Below, in pieces: positions 44,999 through 53,359 of a stretch of DNA of 64,000 bases. The notes under the pieces were generated by a model. The model was not told the DNA's origin, searched no databases, and saw only the letters and a list, made by a program, of their open reading frames with translations. Position numbers and translations under genes: made by a program. The stretch spans positions 53,136-117,135 of the forward strand of contig CAZXLH010000002.1 of the NCBI GenBank assembly GCA_964641455.1. The letters run 5' to 3'. The first letter of the stretch is position 1; every line of letters begins with the position of its first letter. The stretch is from DTU015 sp964641455. Its GTDB lineage: Bacteria > Bacillota > Sulfobacillia > Fermentithermobacillales > Fermentithermobacillaceae.

Positions 44999-45628
44999 TC
45001 ACCCAGGCGGTAGTTGTACGCTGCCAAGAACCGAGTATAAGGGGCCTTGAGGGTATAATTGACTTTCCATTAGGAGTACATCTGAAACATCCCAGTGTAA
45101 ATTGACTGACGCGGTACTTTCCGACTCTAAATACTTGTTTCTGAAGGCCCGGAAACTTTGTTCCCAGAGCATGCGTTGGCCGGAATTGCCCTTCTGCCTG
45201 TTCCCACGCCTTTTGTTTCTTGCCAGAGTTATGTGAGGCTGAAAAGGCCTGTTTTCCTCAAACCCAAGGCTACTTAACCCTGTACGCAAATTGCCGGCAA
45301 GGTTTATGAGTTCATGTTTCCCCTTATCGATTCCGATGTGAAAGACCCGTGGGCAGCCCTTATATGGAAAGGTTGAGGGCTTTCCCAGTGAAAGCGTAAA
45401 TGGTGCAGTATTTGTAGCCGACGCTTGAATCACGTCCAATATGCAAGGTATTGACGTTCTTTGTACATTATTGCCGAGGAATTGAAGTGTAATGTGCAAA
45501 TTCTTAACAGACACAAATCGGCAATCCGGGAAAACCGGTTTTGCTTGCGTAGTGAAACGTTCCAAAAACACTTTTATTTCTGAAGGCAAAGACAAAGCCA
45601 CAAACCCTCTAAAAACATCAGTTTTCAT
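44999..45628 (-). CDS. thpR: RNA 2',3'-cyclic phosphodiesterase (ThpR/LigT)
   Basis: The two catalytic HxT motifs of the 2H phosphoesterase family are present: NLHITLQFLGNN (His45) and QPHITLARNKRRG. The start FRGFVALSLPSEI is typical of ThpR. The enzyme opens 2',3'-cyclic RNA ends; ligase activity in the family is only seen in vitro. At 209 residues it is slightly longer than usual. It lies 5 bp after cinA and before recA, a common Clostridia order. Confidence 0.9.
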   Translation of the reverse strand: MKTDVFRGFVALSLPSEIKVFLERFTTQAKPVFPDCRFVSVKNLHITLQFLGNNVQRTSIPCILDVIQASATNTAPFTLSLGKPSTFPYKGCPRVFHIGIDKGKHELINLAGNLRTGLSSLGFEENRPFQPHITLARNKRRGNRQKGNSGQRMLWEQSFRAFRNKYLESESTASVNLHWDVSDVLLMESQLYPQGPLYSVLGSVQLPPG

Positions 45629-45633
45629 TGAAC

Positions 45634-46890
45634 TTATCTCCTGTGTTTTTGATGTTCTACTAAATAACGATACAAGACATACAATGCTCGTTGAGCTGCG
45701 TATTGTTTGGTTCTTGGCCTCGATGACGGATAAACTATTTTGTCTGCAATAACTCCATATTTTTTGTGGCTGAGGCCTATGTATACAGTGCCTAAAGGCG
45801 CGTTTGGGGTACCTCCCTCAGGGCCTGCGAACCCGGTAGTCGCCAAACCCAAGTCGGCCCCAGCAAGAAGGCGGACACTGTCTGCCATATATTTTGCAAC
45901 TTGTTCGTTTACTGCTTGGTCCTTGTGTACAACTTCCGGGGGTACCCCCAGGCTGGACATTTTGACTTTGGAGTCGTAAGCGATCATTCCCATTTTGAAG
46001 TATTTTGAACTTCCCGGGACCTCACTTAGCCTGTGACATATTAAGCCTCCTGTTACAGACTCGGCTATAGCTACAGTCAGCCCTTTGGTTCTAAGCAGCC
46101 TGCCTACGGCTTGTTCCAATGTTTCGCTGTTTCTGCCATATACATGATGCCCCAATCGCTTCCGCACTTCTTTTTCTACCTGAGAAATCATTGAAGCAGC
46201 TTCTTTTTCATTGCCGGTCTGAGCGGCTATTCTAAGCCTTACCTGTCCCGCCCCTGCGTAAGGCGCTACAGTTGGGTTTTTGTACGTGAGCAGGTCTTTG
46301 ACCGTCTCAGCTACCATGGATTCGCCAAGACCTACTATATTGAGATTGACATAATGGATAGGCTCCAAATCCGGAAAGTGCTGCTTTATAAGCGGTACCA
46401 CGTAGTTTTCAAACATAGGTTTCATTTCAGAGGGAGGCCCAGGAAGCAGCACTGCAAAGGTTTTATCAAACTTTATCGCTTGGCCGGGAGCCGTGCCTAC
46501 CTCATTTGGGAGGAAAACCCCGCCATCTACAACATAGGCCTGTTTTTTATCGGAATCACCGCTTTTCCGATTACGTTTTGCAAACCATCTGTGCATGTTG
46601 TTCCATGCATTTTCATCAAATACCAGGTCTCGGTTCAGAGCAGAAGCGAGGCAACGAGCTGTTACATCGTCTTGAGTTGGGCCAAGCCCTCCTGTAGCTA
46701 TAATAAGATCGGCTCGCTTGATTGAATCTTCAAAAGCCAAAAGAAGCCTTTTTGGATTATCTCCCACGGTAACTCTTCTATATACGTTTACCCCAATATC
46801 TCTCAGACGAGAAGAAAGATACTGGGCGTTTGTATCAATAATTTCGCCCAGTAGAAGTTCAGTGCCTATGGAAAGGATTTCTGCGTTCAA
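45634..46890 (-). CDS. cinA: CinA-family protein (MoCF domain plus nicotinamide-nucleotide amidohydrolase domain)
   Basis: The 418-residue protein has the N-terminal MoCF-like domain (ILSIGTELLLGEIIDTNAQY, ATGGLGPTQDD, PGPPSEMKPM) and the C-terminal PncC-type domain (VAIAESVTGGLICHRLSEVP, ATTGFAGPEGGTP). The C-terminal domain deamidates NMN; the N-terminal domain may be an ADP-ribose pyrophosphatase. The start is TTG 46890 after GGGGGTGG. It lies in the cinA-thpR-recA-recX cluster, linked with competence and recombination in other Firmicutes. Confidence 0.94.
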   Translation of the reverse strand: MNAEILSIGTELLLGEIIDTNAQYLSSRLRDIGVNVYRRVTVGDNPKRLLLAFEDSIKRADLIIATGGLGPTQDDVTARCLASALNRDLVFDENAWNNMHRWFAKRNRKSGDSDKKQAYVVDGGVFLPNEVGTAPGQAIKFDKTFAVLLPGPPSEMKPMFENYVVPLIKQHFPDLEPIHYVNLNIVGLGESMVAETVKDLLTYKNPTVAPYAGAGQVRLRIAAQTGNEKEAASMISQVEKEVRKRLGHHVYGRNSETLEQAVGRLLRTKGLTVAIAESVTGGLICHRLSEVPGSSKYFKMGMIAYDSKVKMSSLGVPPEVVHKDQAVNEQVAKYMADSVRLLAGADLGLATTGFAGPEGGTPNAPLGTVYIGLSHKKYGVIADKIVYPSSRPRTKQYAAQRALYVLYRYLVEHQKHRR

Positions 46891-46918
46891 AAAACCACCC
46901 CCGAAAATGAGCCGGAGT

Positions 46919-48457
46919 TTATACCCCTCTGATTATTCTACTCTTTCGAACAGGTGGTTTCCTCCATTTCCAAGAGAGTTTAGCCGGCAATTCAAGATAT
47001 TCCTTTAGCCTTTCCCCTGAAACTGCTTCCTTTTCAAATAACTCGTGAGATAATTCTCTGACAACGGTTTGATATTTCTTGAGTATCTTGGCCGCTGCAA
47101 TTTCTGCATTCCTTATAATGTCGTTAGTAGCTCTTGCTATAATGTCGTGAGAAGCTGTTTCCCTGTCTACAATTCCAATTGGCGACATTCCATACATTAC
47201 AATTCTTTTGGCGATGTCAAGCGCCCTTTGAAAGTCATTTGCCGCTCCTGTGCTTTTAGAACCAAACACTAGATTTTCTGCAATTGCCCCGGCCACAAGA
47301 ATCTCAATTTCTTCCTCGAGCACTTCCCTGGGATACAGGTATCTGTCCTCTTGTGGCGCATGTCTCACAAATCCAAGAGCGTTGCCTCTGGGTGATACCG
47401 TTACATGGGCAACAGACCCTGGCCTTACTGTTTCCGCCACAACGGCATGTCCGGCCTCATGAGCACATATGCGTTGCATTTCTGCATCTGATGGGCGCCT
47501 TTCAAGTTTCTCGCCTAAAATTACTTTATTTAGGGCTTCAGCCAGATCATCTGAACTTATTTCTTGTCCGCCTCTGCGTAGCGTGCCTATGGCAGCTTCA
47601 TTGCAAAGGCTCTCAAGATGAGCTCCTGAAAGGCCAAATGTCTCCCTCGCCAGGTTTTCAAGGTTAACTTCACTTGCCACCGGTTTGTTGCGAAGGTGGA
47701 GTTTAAGAATCTCCAGCCTCCCATGTTTGTCCGGAAGATCCACCGTTACCGTTCGATCAAACCTTCCGGGCCTGAGGATCGCCGGATCCAACAAATCCGG
47801 CCTGTTAGTGGCAGCTACCACAAGGATTCTGACGTCGTTGTCAAATCTCAACCCATCCATTTCAACCAGCAATTGATTTAGGGTTTGATCATATTCCAAA
47901 TGGCCAACTTGAGAACCACGCTTGCCGGCCAATACTTCAATTTCGTCAATAAATATTATTGCTCCGGACTTTTTACGCTCTCTTGCAAGGTTTCTGGCCC
48001 TGGAAAACAGTTCTCTTATTCGCTGAGCGCCAAGGCCTGCATATACTTCAATAAATTCAGAACCTGATGCTGAAATGAATACAGAATCAGTGTAGTTGGC
48101 TGCAGCTTTTGCAAGCAGTGTCTTTCCTGTTCCCGGGGGGCCAGACAACAGTACTCCTTTTAGGGGCCTGATTCCTAAAAGACTGGCTCTTTCATAGTCA
48201 CCCAAAAACTCTAAGGCTTCTATTAGCTCCCTCTTCGCCACTTCTTGGCCTCCTACGTCTTCAAATCTGACGTTAGATGTTTCGGCCATAACGGCTCCGA
48301 CTTTACGCTTGCCAAAGTTTCTTATTTGGCCACCTGAGGTATATAGAAAATAAGCAAGCCCGAGCACTATGAGAACAGGAAAAACATTAACTTTCAAGGC
48401 AATAAGGAAGGCCATAACGCCAAGTGCACCACCAAGCACCACTTCTTTTTGGTTCAT
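46919..48457 (-). CDS. FtsH-like membrane AAA metalloprotease lacking the external domain
   Basis: The 512-residue protein begins with two closely spaced hydrophobic segments (VVLGGALGVMAFLIA and VFPVLIVLGLAYFLY), with almost no loop where FtsH normally has an external domain of about 70-80 residues. It has Walker A SGPPGTGKTLLAK, the pore-like FIEVYAGLGA, Walker B IIFIDEIEVL, the second region of homology with an arginine finger (ILRPGRFDR) and the zinc motif HEAGHAVVAE. All catalytic elements look intact. It overlaps the start of translation with a small upstream membrane-protein gene by 4 bp. It is not the housekeeping FtsH by layout; its substrates are unknown. Confidence 0.87.
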   Translation of the reverse strand: MNQKEVVLGGALGVMAFLIALKVNVFPVLIVLGLAYFLYTSGGQIRNFGKRKVGAVMAETSNVRFEDVGGQEVAKRELIEALEFLGDYERASLLGIRPLKGVLLSGPPGTGKTLLAKAAANYTDSVFISASGSEFIEVYAGLGAQRIRELFSRARNLARERKKSGAIIFIDEIEVLAGKRGSQVGHLEYDQTLNQLLVEMDGLRFDNDVRILVVAATNRPDLLDPAILRPGRFDRTVTVDLPDKHGRLEILKLHLRNKPVASEVNLENLARETFGLSGAHLESLCNEAAIGTLRRGGQEISSDDLAEALNKVILGEKLERRPSDAEMQRICAHEAGHAVVAETVRPGSVAHVTVSPRGNALGFVRHAPQEDRYLYPREVLEEEIEILVAGAIAENLVFGSKSTGAANDFQRALDIAKRIVMYGMSPIGIVDRETASHDIIARATNDIIRNAEIAAAKILKKYQTVVRELSHELFEKEAVSGERLKEYLELPAKLSWKWRKPPVRKSRIIRGV

Positions 48458-48990
48458 AGTTCCGGGCCTCCCTTGATGTCTTTAAGATCCTTAATTCTGT
48501 AAAGATATTTTTCTTTAAGACGAAGTTGAATATAGATATTATTGTCATTTACCGTAAGATTGAAGTCTTCTATGCCCATGTTCTTTAACACCAGGCTCGA
48601 TTGATTGGCCATATCGCCAAAGTTCCCTCGCAGCCTGGCTTCCTCTACGTAGAAATGGATTAAGTCATACGCTTTTTCCAAGGTTTCGTCAGAATCGTCT
48701 CGAATCACGACTTCATAAGCTCGTTGGCCAACTATGTTTTGAACTGAGTCTTCAATCTTCTTATATGCCAAAGACAGATCATCAACATAACCAAGGCTCA
48801 CATCAATTGTAATTGTGTCCTCTATTGACTCAATATCAGCCCTAAGAACATCGGGATTCTCGGACAGGCACTTTTTAAGAGGCCTTTCTATCCGAAAGAC
48901 CCGGTAGGAATAGTGGGCAAGCGCTAATACCATCAATGCTAAGAACGCCCACAACAGCACATATTCCCATCGCATGTTTCTCATGGACAT
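48454..48990 (-). CDS. Single-pass membrane protein of unknown function, coupled to the FtsH-like protease
   Basis: ATG 48990 is preceded by GGAGAGG; the open frame reaches 49164 without a ribosome site. The 178-residue product has one N-terminal transmembrane helix (YVLLWAFLALMVLALAHYSY). A soluble domain follows with alternating strands and helices (IESIEDTITIDVSLGYVDDL, then AYEVVIRDDSDETLEKAYD). I do not recognise the domain. The stop overlaps the protease start (ATGA), so the two proteins are probably made together. An adaptor or substrate-presenting role is inference only. Confidence 0.65.
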   Translation of the reverse strand: MSMRNMRWEYVLLWAFLALMVLALAHYSYRVFRIERPLKKCLSENPDVLRADIESIEDTITIDVSLGYVDDLSLAYKKIEDSVQNIVGQRAYEVVIRDDSDETLEKAYDLIHFYVEEARLRGNFGDMANQSSLVLKNMGIEDFNLTVNDNNIYIQLRLKEKYLYRIKDLKDIKGGPEL

Positions 48991-49140
48991 TGTGTCTTCC
49001 TCTCCAAATTTACAAAATAGACATACAGTTGACATAAGTATATCAATGATAGACAGGCTGTTCGAAGGTAATAGATGGACACATCTAAAGAGTTTGGCAA
49101 GGCTCCTATACTTGGCTATTTCAACAAGAATATGAAAGTG

Positions 49141-49172
49141 CCTAACCGATGCCGGGACATGCATCGGTTAGG
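49141..49172 (-). terminator. Strong hairpin after the amidase gene
   Basis: A perfect 12-bp stem, CCTAACCGATGC (49141-49152) with GCATCGGTTAGG (49161-49172), with an 8-nt loop lies 28 bp after the amidase stop on the - strand. The following CACTTTCATATT is only moderately T-rich. Confidence 0.65.
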
Positions 49173-49199
49173 TTGATTGTGCGTACAAATTAGCGGTTT

Positions 49200-50087
49200 C
49201 TAGCGCCTAAGGAATTCACAGACTCCTTTGGCTAAACCTCTGGCTACTGACTCCTGAAACCAATTCTGCCTCAAGAGGTTTACATCATTCCAGTTTGTCA
49301 CAAATCCTATTTCCATCAAGGCTGCCGGCATATATGTTTGATTGAGTACGTAGTATGGGCCTTTTTGAACATCGATCATTCTAAGCCCTGTGTAGTCAGA
49401 TACAGCCTGGGCAAGTGTTTTCGCCAATCGTTGCGATTCCCAAGAGCCATTCCTGTAAAAGCCCATGACTCCCGATACTTGCGAGTCATTGGGATATGCA
49501 TTTATATGTATGCTGAGAAAAAGATCAGCACCCCTTGAATTAGCTATAGAAACCCTGGCAAGCAGGTCATCTGCAGGTGGCCACCAGTCACTGCCTGGTG
49601 AATAGTCACCGTACCTGGTCATAATAACAACTGCCCCTTGAGATTCAAGGTATTTTCTGACTTTGGCCGCTATGTCAAGAGTAAAGTTCTTTTCTTTATC
49701 GCCCCAATAAGATATAGCTCCGGGTTCAGGCCCGCCATGGCCAGGGTCTATCACGATTACTCTGTTTCTCAGTGGCCCCGATCCTCTTGAAACACTGTTT
49801 GCCCTTTCAAGAGCGTTCCAAGTAAGAGGGCCGGCAATTCCGTCGACGGCCAAACCTGCACTTCTTTGAAACTCTATTGTTGCAAATTGGGTCCTTGAGC
49901 CGAAAATCCCATCAATAGGCCCTGGATTAAAACCGGCATTCATAAGAGATTCCTGCAAATTGGCCACACTGTCTCCATAACTTCCCAATCGAAGGAGAGA
50001 AGCTGCGTGGCCTTGAATAGGAATAAGCACAGTGATTAGTATTAGTGTAATTACTGCTATAATTGTTGATAGCCTAGGTTTTGGCAT
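49200..50087 (-). CDS. N-acetylmuramoyl-L-alanine amidase with peptidoglycan-binding domain
   Basis: ATG 50087 follows AGGAGGAC. The 295-residue protein has a signal peptide or anchor (LSTIIAVITLILITVLIPI), then a PG_binding_1 domain (LQESLMNAGFNPGPIDGIFG...LAVDGIAGPLTWNAL) and a C-terminal Amidase_3 domain. Zinc ligands are seen in VIDPGHGGPEPGA (His), KEKNFTLDIA (Glu) and LSIHINAYP (His); the catalytic Glu is in LMEIGFVTN. It cleaves the bond between muramic acid and the peptide stem. CwlD-like function in spore cortex is possible; the fused binding domain also fits general wall turnover. Confidence 0.9.
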   Translation of the reverse strand: MPKPRLSTIIAVITLILITVLIPIQGHAASLLRLGSYGDSVANLQESLMNAGFNPGPIDGIFGSRTQFATIEFQRSAGLAVDGIAGPLTWNALERANSVSRGSGPLRNRVIVIDPGHGGPEPGAISYWGDKEKNFTLDIAAKVRKYLESQGAVVIMTRYGDYSPGSDWWPPADDLLARVSIANSRGADLFLSIHINAYPNDSQVSGVMGFYRNGSWESQRLAKTLAQAVSDYTGLRMIDVQKGPYYVLNQTYMPAALMEIGFVTNWNDVNLLRQNWFQESVARGLAKGVCEFLRR

Positions 50088-50108
50088 TAATGGTGTCCTC
50101 CTTCTTGC

Positions 50109-50136
50109 TTGACATAACGTGGTTATATTACATACT
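50109..50136 (+). promoter_or_regulatory. Candidate sigma-A promoter of the MrfA-like helicase gene
   Basis: A perfect TTGACA (50109-50114), a 16-nt spacer and CATACT (50131-50136) lie about 70 bp before the helicase start, in the divergent gap with the amidase gene. Confidence 0.45.
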
Positions 50137-50203
50137 ACCTGATAAAAACAGGTATTCACCAGGAAAAATAAGGTTATCCATGGTTTGAGGGGGTAATTTG
50201 GGT

Positions 50204-52480
50204 ATGTCTAGTTCGGATATAGGCTATGTACTACGGGATCTACGCCAGGATCCCAGATTCATGGCTTGCATAACTGGCTGGCATCATTTATCGGCTACTC
50301 CGGCTGATTATCTCGCTATCCCACATGACTTGCATCCTTCATTGAAACAAGCACTGAGCCAAAAGGGAATAAACGCGCTTTACGCTCACCAGCGAGATTC
50401 TTATGATCGAATTTCAAATGGCGAAGATATTTGTGTGGTAACTCCGACGGCATCAGGCAAGACTATGTGTTACAATTTGCCTGTGTTGGATTCGATCCTC
50501 AAGAATGATGCAACTTGTGCTTTATACATATTTCCGACTAAAGCGCTTGCCCAAGATCAACTGGTTGAACTTCGTAATATGTGTAAGCCGGGTGGGTTTT
50601 CGATAAGATGTTTTAGTTATGATGGCGATACACCTTCATACAAAAGAGGCATTGCGAGGCAAGCAGGGCAGATTATAATTACTAATCCAGACATGCTGCA
50701 TCTGGCTATTCTTCCTCACCATTGTGCATGGGCCGGTTTTTTTGCCAGGTTGAAATATGTAATTATTGATGAAATGCATCACTACAGAGGGGTTTTCGGA
50801 AGCCATGTAGCCAATGTTTTAAGGAGGCTTATGCGAATTTGCCTCTTCTATGGAACAACACCTCAATTCATTTTGGCTTCTGCAACAATTGCAAACCCAG
50901 GCGAGTTGGCTTCGGCTCTAACAGGCAGATCAGTGTCGTTGGTTGACAAGAGCGGTGCCCCGGTGTCAGAGAAGGATTTTATTTTTTACAACCCCCCCGC
51001 TCTTAGCAGTGAAGGTTCAATCAGGCAATCGGCAATAAATGCTGCATCAAGGATTGCTTTACGGTTTGTTAGAAACAACATTCAAACTTTGATTTTTGCA
51101 AAATCCAGAAAGTCATGTGAATTGCTGGTACAATACCTTAGAAATTCGTTCACTGATGAGCCTAAGAAAGGCAAAGTTCAGGGTTATCGGGGTGGGTACT
51201 TACCTAAGCAACGAAGGGCAATAGAGGAAGGCCTTCGGAACGGAGATATTATAGGCGTAGCTGCCACCAACGCGTTAGAACTGGGAATAGATATAGGCAA
51301 TCTTGATGTGGTGGTTATGGCGGGTTACCCGGGAACCATATCCAGCACTTGGCAGCAAGCAGGCAGAGCCGGAAGAAGGCAAGCAAAGTCTGTTGTTATC
51401 TTAATAGCAGCAAGTTCTCCCCTTGACCAGTTTATAATAAGCAACCCTGATTACTTCTTTGCCCAAAGCCCTGAACACGCAATGGTAAATCCCAATAACC
51501 CCTATATCCTTGAGCAACATGCAATGTGTGCAGTTTACGAGCTTCCGTTTAGCACCGATGACATAGCATTCAGAGGCATAAGGATTCAACCTATCTTGGA
51601 AGATTTGGCCAAAAGAAAAATCCTGGACAAAGATTCATGCAGGTGGAATTGGCCTTCGAATGGTTTTCCTGCAGCCGGGGTGAGTCTGAGATCTGCTGCC
51701 TGTGACAATTTTACTGTAATAGATATAACTCATAACTATAAAACCATAGGCCGGGTTGACCGGGCTTCGGCTCCAATATTAATCCACGAGCAGGCTATCT
51801 ATATGCATAAGGGGCAGCAATATCAAGTTATCAAATTAGATTATCAAAGCGGAAAAGCTTATGTAAAACAAGTTAACGTAGATTATTATACTGACGCTAA
51901 CCTGGCTGTAGGCATCAAGGTCATGTCAGTTGAGAAATCTTCCCGGGCCTTCCCTGTCAAATTCGGTAAGCTCTGTGTTACTGCGCTTGCCACCGTTTAC
52001 AGAAAGATTAGGCTTTATACCAACGAGAATATCGGATCAGGCGAAATAAGCATTCCTGAAGCCAATTTGCATACCCAAGGCACATGGTTCCATATCCCCG
52101 ATGATCTATGCAGTAACATCGAGCCATACTTGATAGGGCGTATACTTTTCGGAATCGCTAATGTGTTATCGAATATTGCTCCTTTGTTTCTTATGAGCGA
52201 CAAGCAAGATTTGGGAGTCTCAGTAGAAGTTCGTTCTGCCTATGACGGTAAGCCTACGATATACTTATATGATTCTCATCCAGGCGGGCTGGGTTTGGCG
52301 GAAAAGACGTTCCATATTCTTCCCTATATCATAAAAGCCGGCCTTGATTTAATTTCATCTTGCCAGTGCCCAAAAGGTTGTCCCGGATGTGTGGGCCCTG
52401 AGCAAAAAGCCGGCCATTATGTTAAGATTTCGTGCCTTGAGGTGCTTGGTGCCATAAGTTCAAGGGTTAGGCCCAATTAA
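50204..52480 (+). CDS. mrfA: MrfA/YprA-type DEXH helicase with C-terminal DUF1998
   Basis: ATG 50204 was preferred to TTG 50198, which is too close to GAGGGGG. The 758-residue protein has Walker A TPTASGKTM, the DEMH box IIDEMHHYRG, motif III LASATIANP and motif VI QQAGRAGRR. The C-terminal DUF1998 domain ends with a four-cysteine cluster, CQCPKGCPGC. B. subtilis MrfA is a 3'-5' DNA helicase that works with the exonuclease MrfB in mitomycin-crosslink repair. No mrfB lies next to it here. Confidence 0.92.
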   Translation: MSSSDIGYVLRDLRQDPRFMACITGWHHLSATPADYLAIPHDLHPSLKQALSQKGINALYAHQRDSYDRISNGEDICVVTPTASGKTMCYNLPVLDSILKNDATCALYIFPTKALAQDQLVELRNMCKPGGFSIRCFSYDGDTPSYKRGIARQAGQIIITNPDMLHLAILPHHCAWAGFFARLKYVIIDEMHHYRGVFGSHVANVLRRLMRICLFYGTTPQFILASATIANPGELASALTGRSVSLVDKSGAPVSEKDFIFYNPPALSSEGSIRQSAINAASRIALRFVRNNIQTLIFAKSRKSCELLVQYLRNSFTDEPKKGKVQGYRGGYLPKQRRAIEEGLRNGDIIGVAATNALELGIDIGNLDVVVMAGYPGTISSTWQQAGRAGRRQAKSVVILIAASSPLDQFIISNPDYFFAQSPEHAMVNPNNPYILEQHAMCAVYELPFSTDDIAFRGIRIQPILEDLAKRKILDKDSCRWNWPSNGFPAAGVSLRSAACDNFTVIDITHNYKTIGRVDRASAPILIHEQAIYMHKGQQYQVIKLDYQSGKAYVKQVNVDYYTDANLAVGIKVMSVEKSSRAFPVKFGKLCVTALATVYRKIRLYTNENIGSGEISIPEANLHTQGTWFHIPDDLCSNIEPYLIGRILFGIANVLSNIAPLFLMSDKQDLGVSVEVRSAYDGKPTIYLYDSHPGGLGLAEKTFHILPYIIKAGLDLISSCQCPKGCPGCVGPEQKAGHYVKISCLEVLGAISSRVRPN

Positions 52481-52587
52481 CAGCGATTTCTACCTTGTAA
52501 CTGTTATACCCTATGTTTTTCACTCATAACTATAAGCAACCAAGGCTCTCTTTTTAACTCTTATTCTTGTCGAAAGGAGGAATATGA

Positions 52588-53313
52588 TTGCTCATTTCTT
52601 TAAAGCCACGTCATCGTGAGCGGGTGTTAATCTTCATTGCTTTTGCCTTGTTGGTTGCCGGTGCAAAAATAGGCGTCACGTTTCATGACAAAAGCGTTGC
52701 GGCCAATATAACCCCTTTAACTCGTGTAAAAACATCAGAACCGGTTATAGGCGTCATGGTTGACGTATCACAGGCTACTGCTGAATCTGTGGCTCAATGC
52801 TTAGGTGTTTTTGAATCTGCCGGCATTAAAGCCACCTGGTTTTGCTCGGCCACTTTTGCAGAAGCTCATGATGATTTGATACAGCAAATTATTGATAATG
52901 GCCATGAATTAGGGCTTTCGGGCACCGATGATAAGGCCATGGACCGGCTTGACGATGCGGAAATTGAACTGCGGTTGGTTAGGGCAAGGGAAGCTCTTAT
53001 TAAGACTGCCGAACCTATGCCCTTCTTTTATGCACCTGCAGGCCGTTTCAATAAGAAACTTGTAAATGCAGCTTTTGAGCAAGGGTTCTACTCAGTCAAA
53101 GGCTCCATTGACGGGAAAGCCCTTAGAGGAAAAGTAGACAGCGTAGTAAGGAAGGTTGGCGGTTCTGCCAAGCCTGGCGACATACTTATAATACGCATAG
53201 GCAAGAAAGGCATGGTTCCCAAACCTGAGTATATTGAAAATCTGGCAACATACCTTAAAATTCAAGGAATGTCTATGGTAAGCCTGTCTACCCTGGTAAG
53301 AGGGATACGATAA
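52588..53313 (+). CDS. Polysaccharide-deacetylase-like protein with degenerate active site
   Basis: TTG 52588 lies seven bases after AAAGGAGG. The 241-residue protein has a signal-anchor (VLIFIAFALLVAGAKIGVTF), then a NodB-homology-like fold. VIGVMVDVSQ stands where the catalytic TFDDGP motif should be. IKATWFCSATFAE and the IIDNGHELGLSG segment (usually GHEIGNHT) follow, and FYAPAGRFNKK replaces the usual RPPxG motif. The Asp-Asp pair and the His-x3-His metal site are not conserved, so catalysis is doubtful. It may be a wall-binding pseudoenzyme; an unusual active deacetylase is less likely. Confidence 0.75.
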   Translation: MLISLKPRHRERVLIFIAFALLVAGAKIGVTFHDKSVAANITPLTRVKTSEPVIGVMVDVSQATAESVAQCLGVFESAGIKATWFCSATFAEAHDDLIQQIIDNGHELGLSGTDDKAMDRLDDAEIELRLVRAREALIKTAEPMPFFYAPAGRFNKKLVNAAFEQGFYSVKGSIDGKALRGKVDSVVRKVGGSAKPGDILIIRIGKKGMVPKPEYIENLATYLKIQGMSMVSLSTLVRGIR

Positions 53314-53333
53314 CAGTTTGCTTATGAAGGCAC

Positions 53334-53359
53334 CCGGTTTTCGCCAGGTTACCGGTTTT
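53334..53359 (+). terminator. Weak terminator after the deacetylase-like gene
   Basis: CCGGT (53334-53338) and ACCGG (53351-53355) form a short stem followed by TTTTACT, between convergent genes. Confidence 0.4.
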
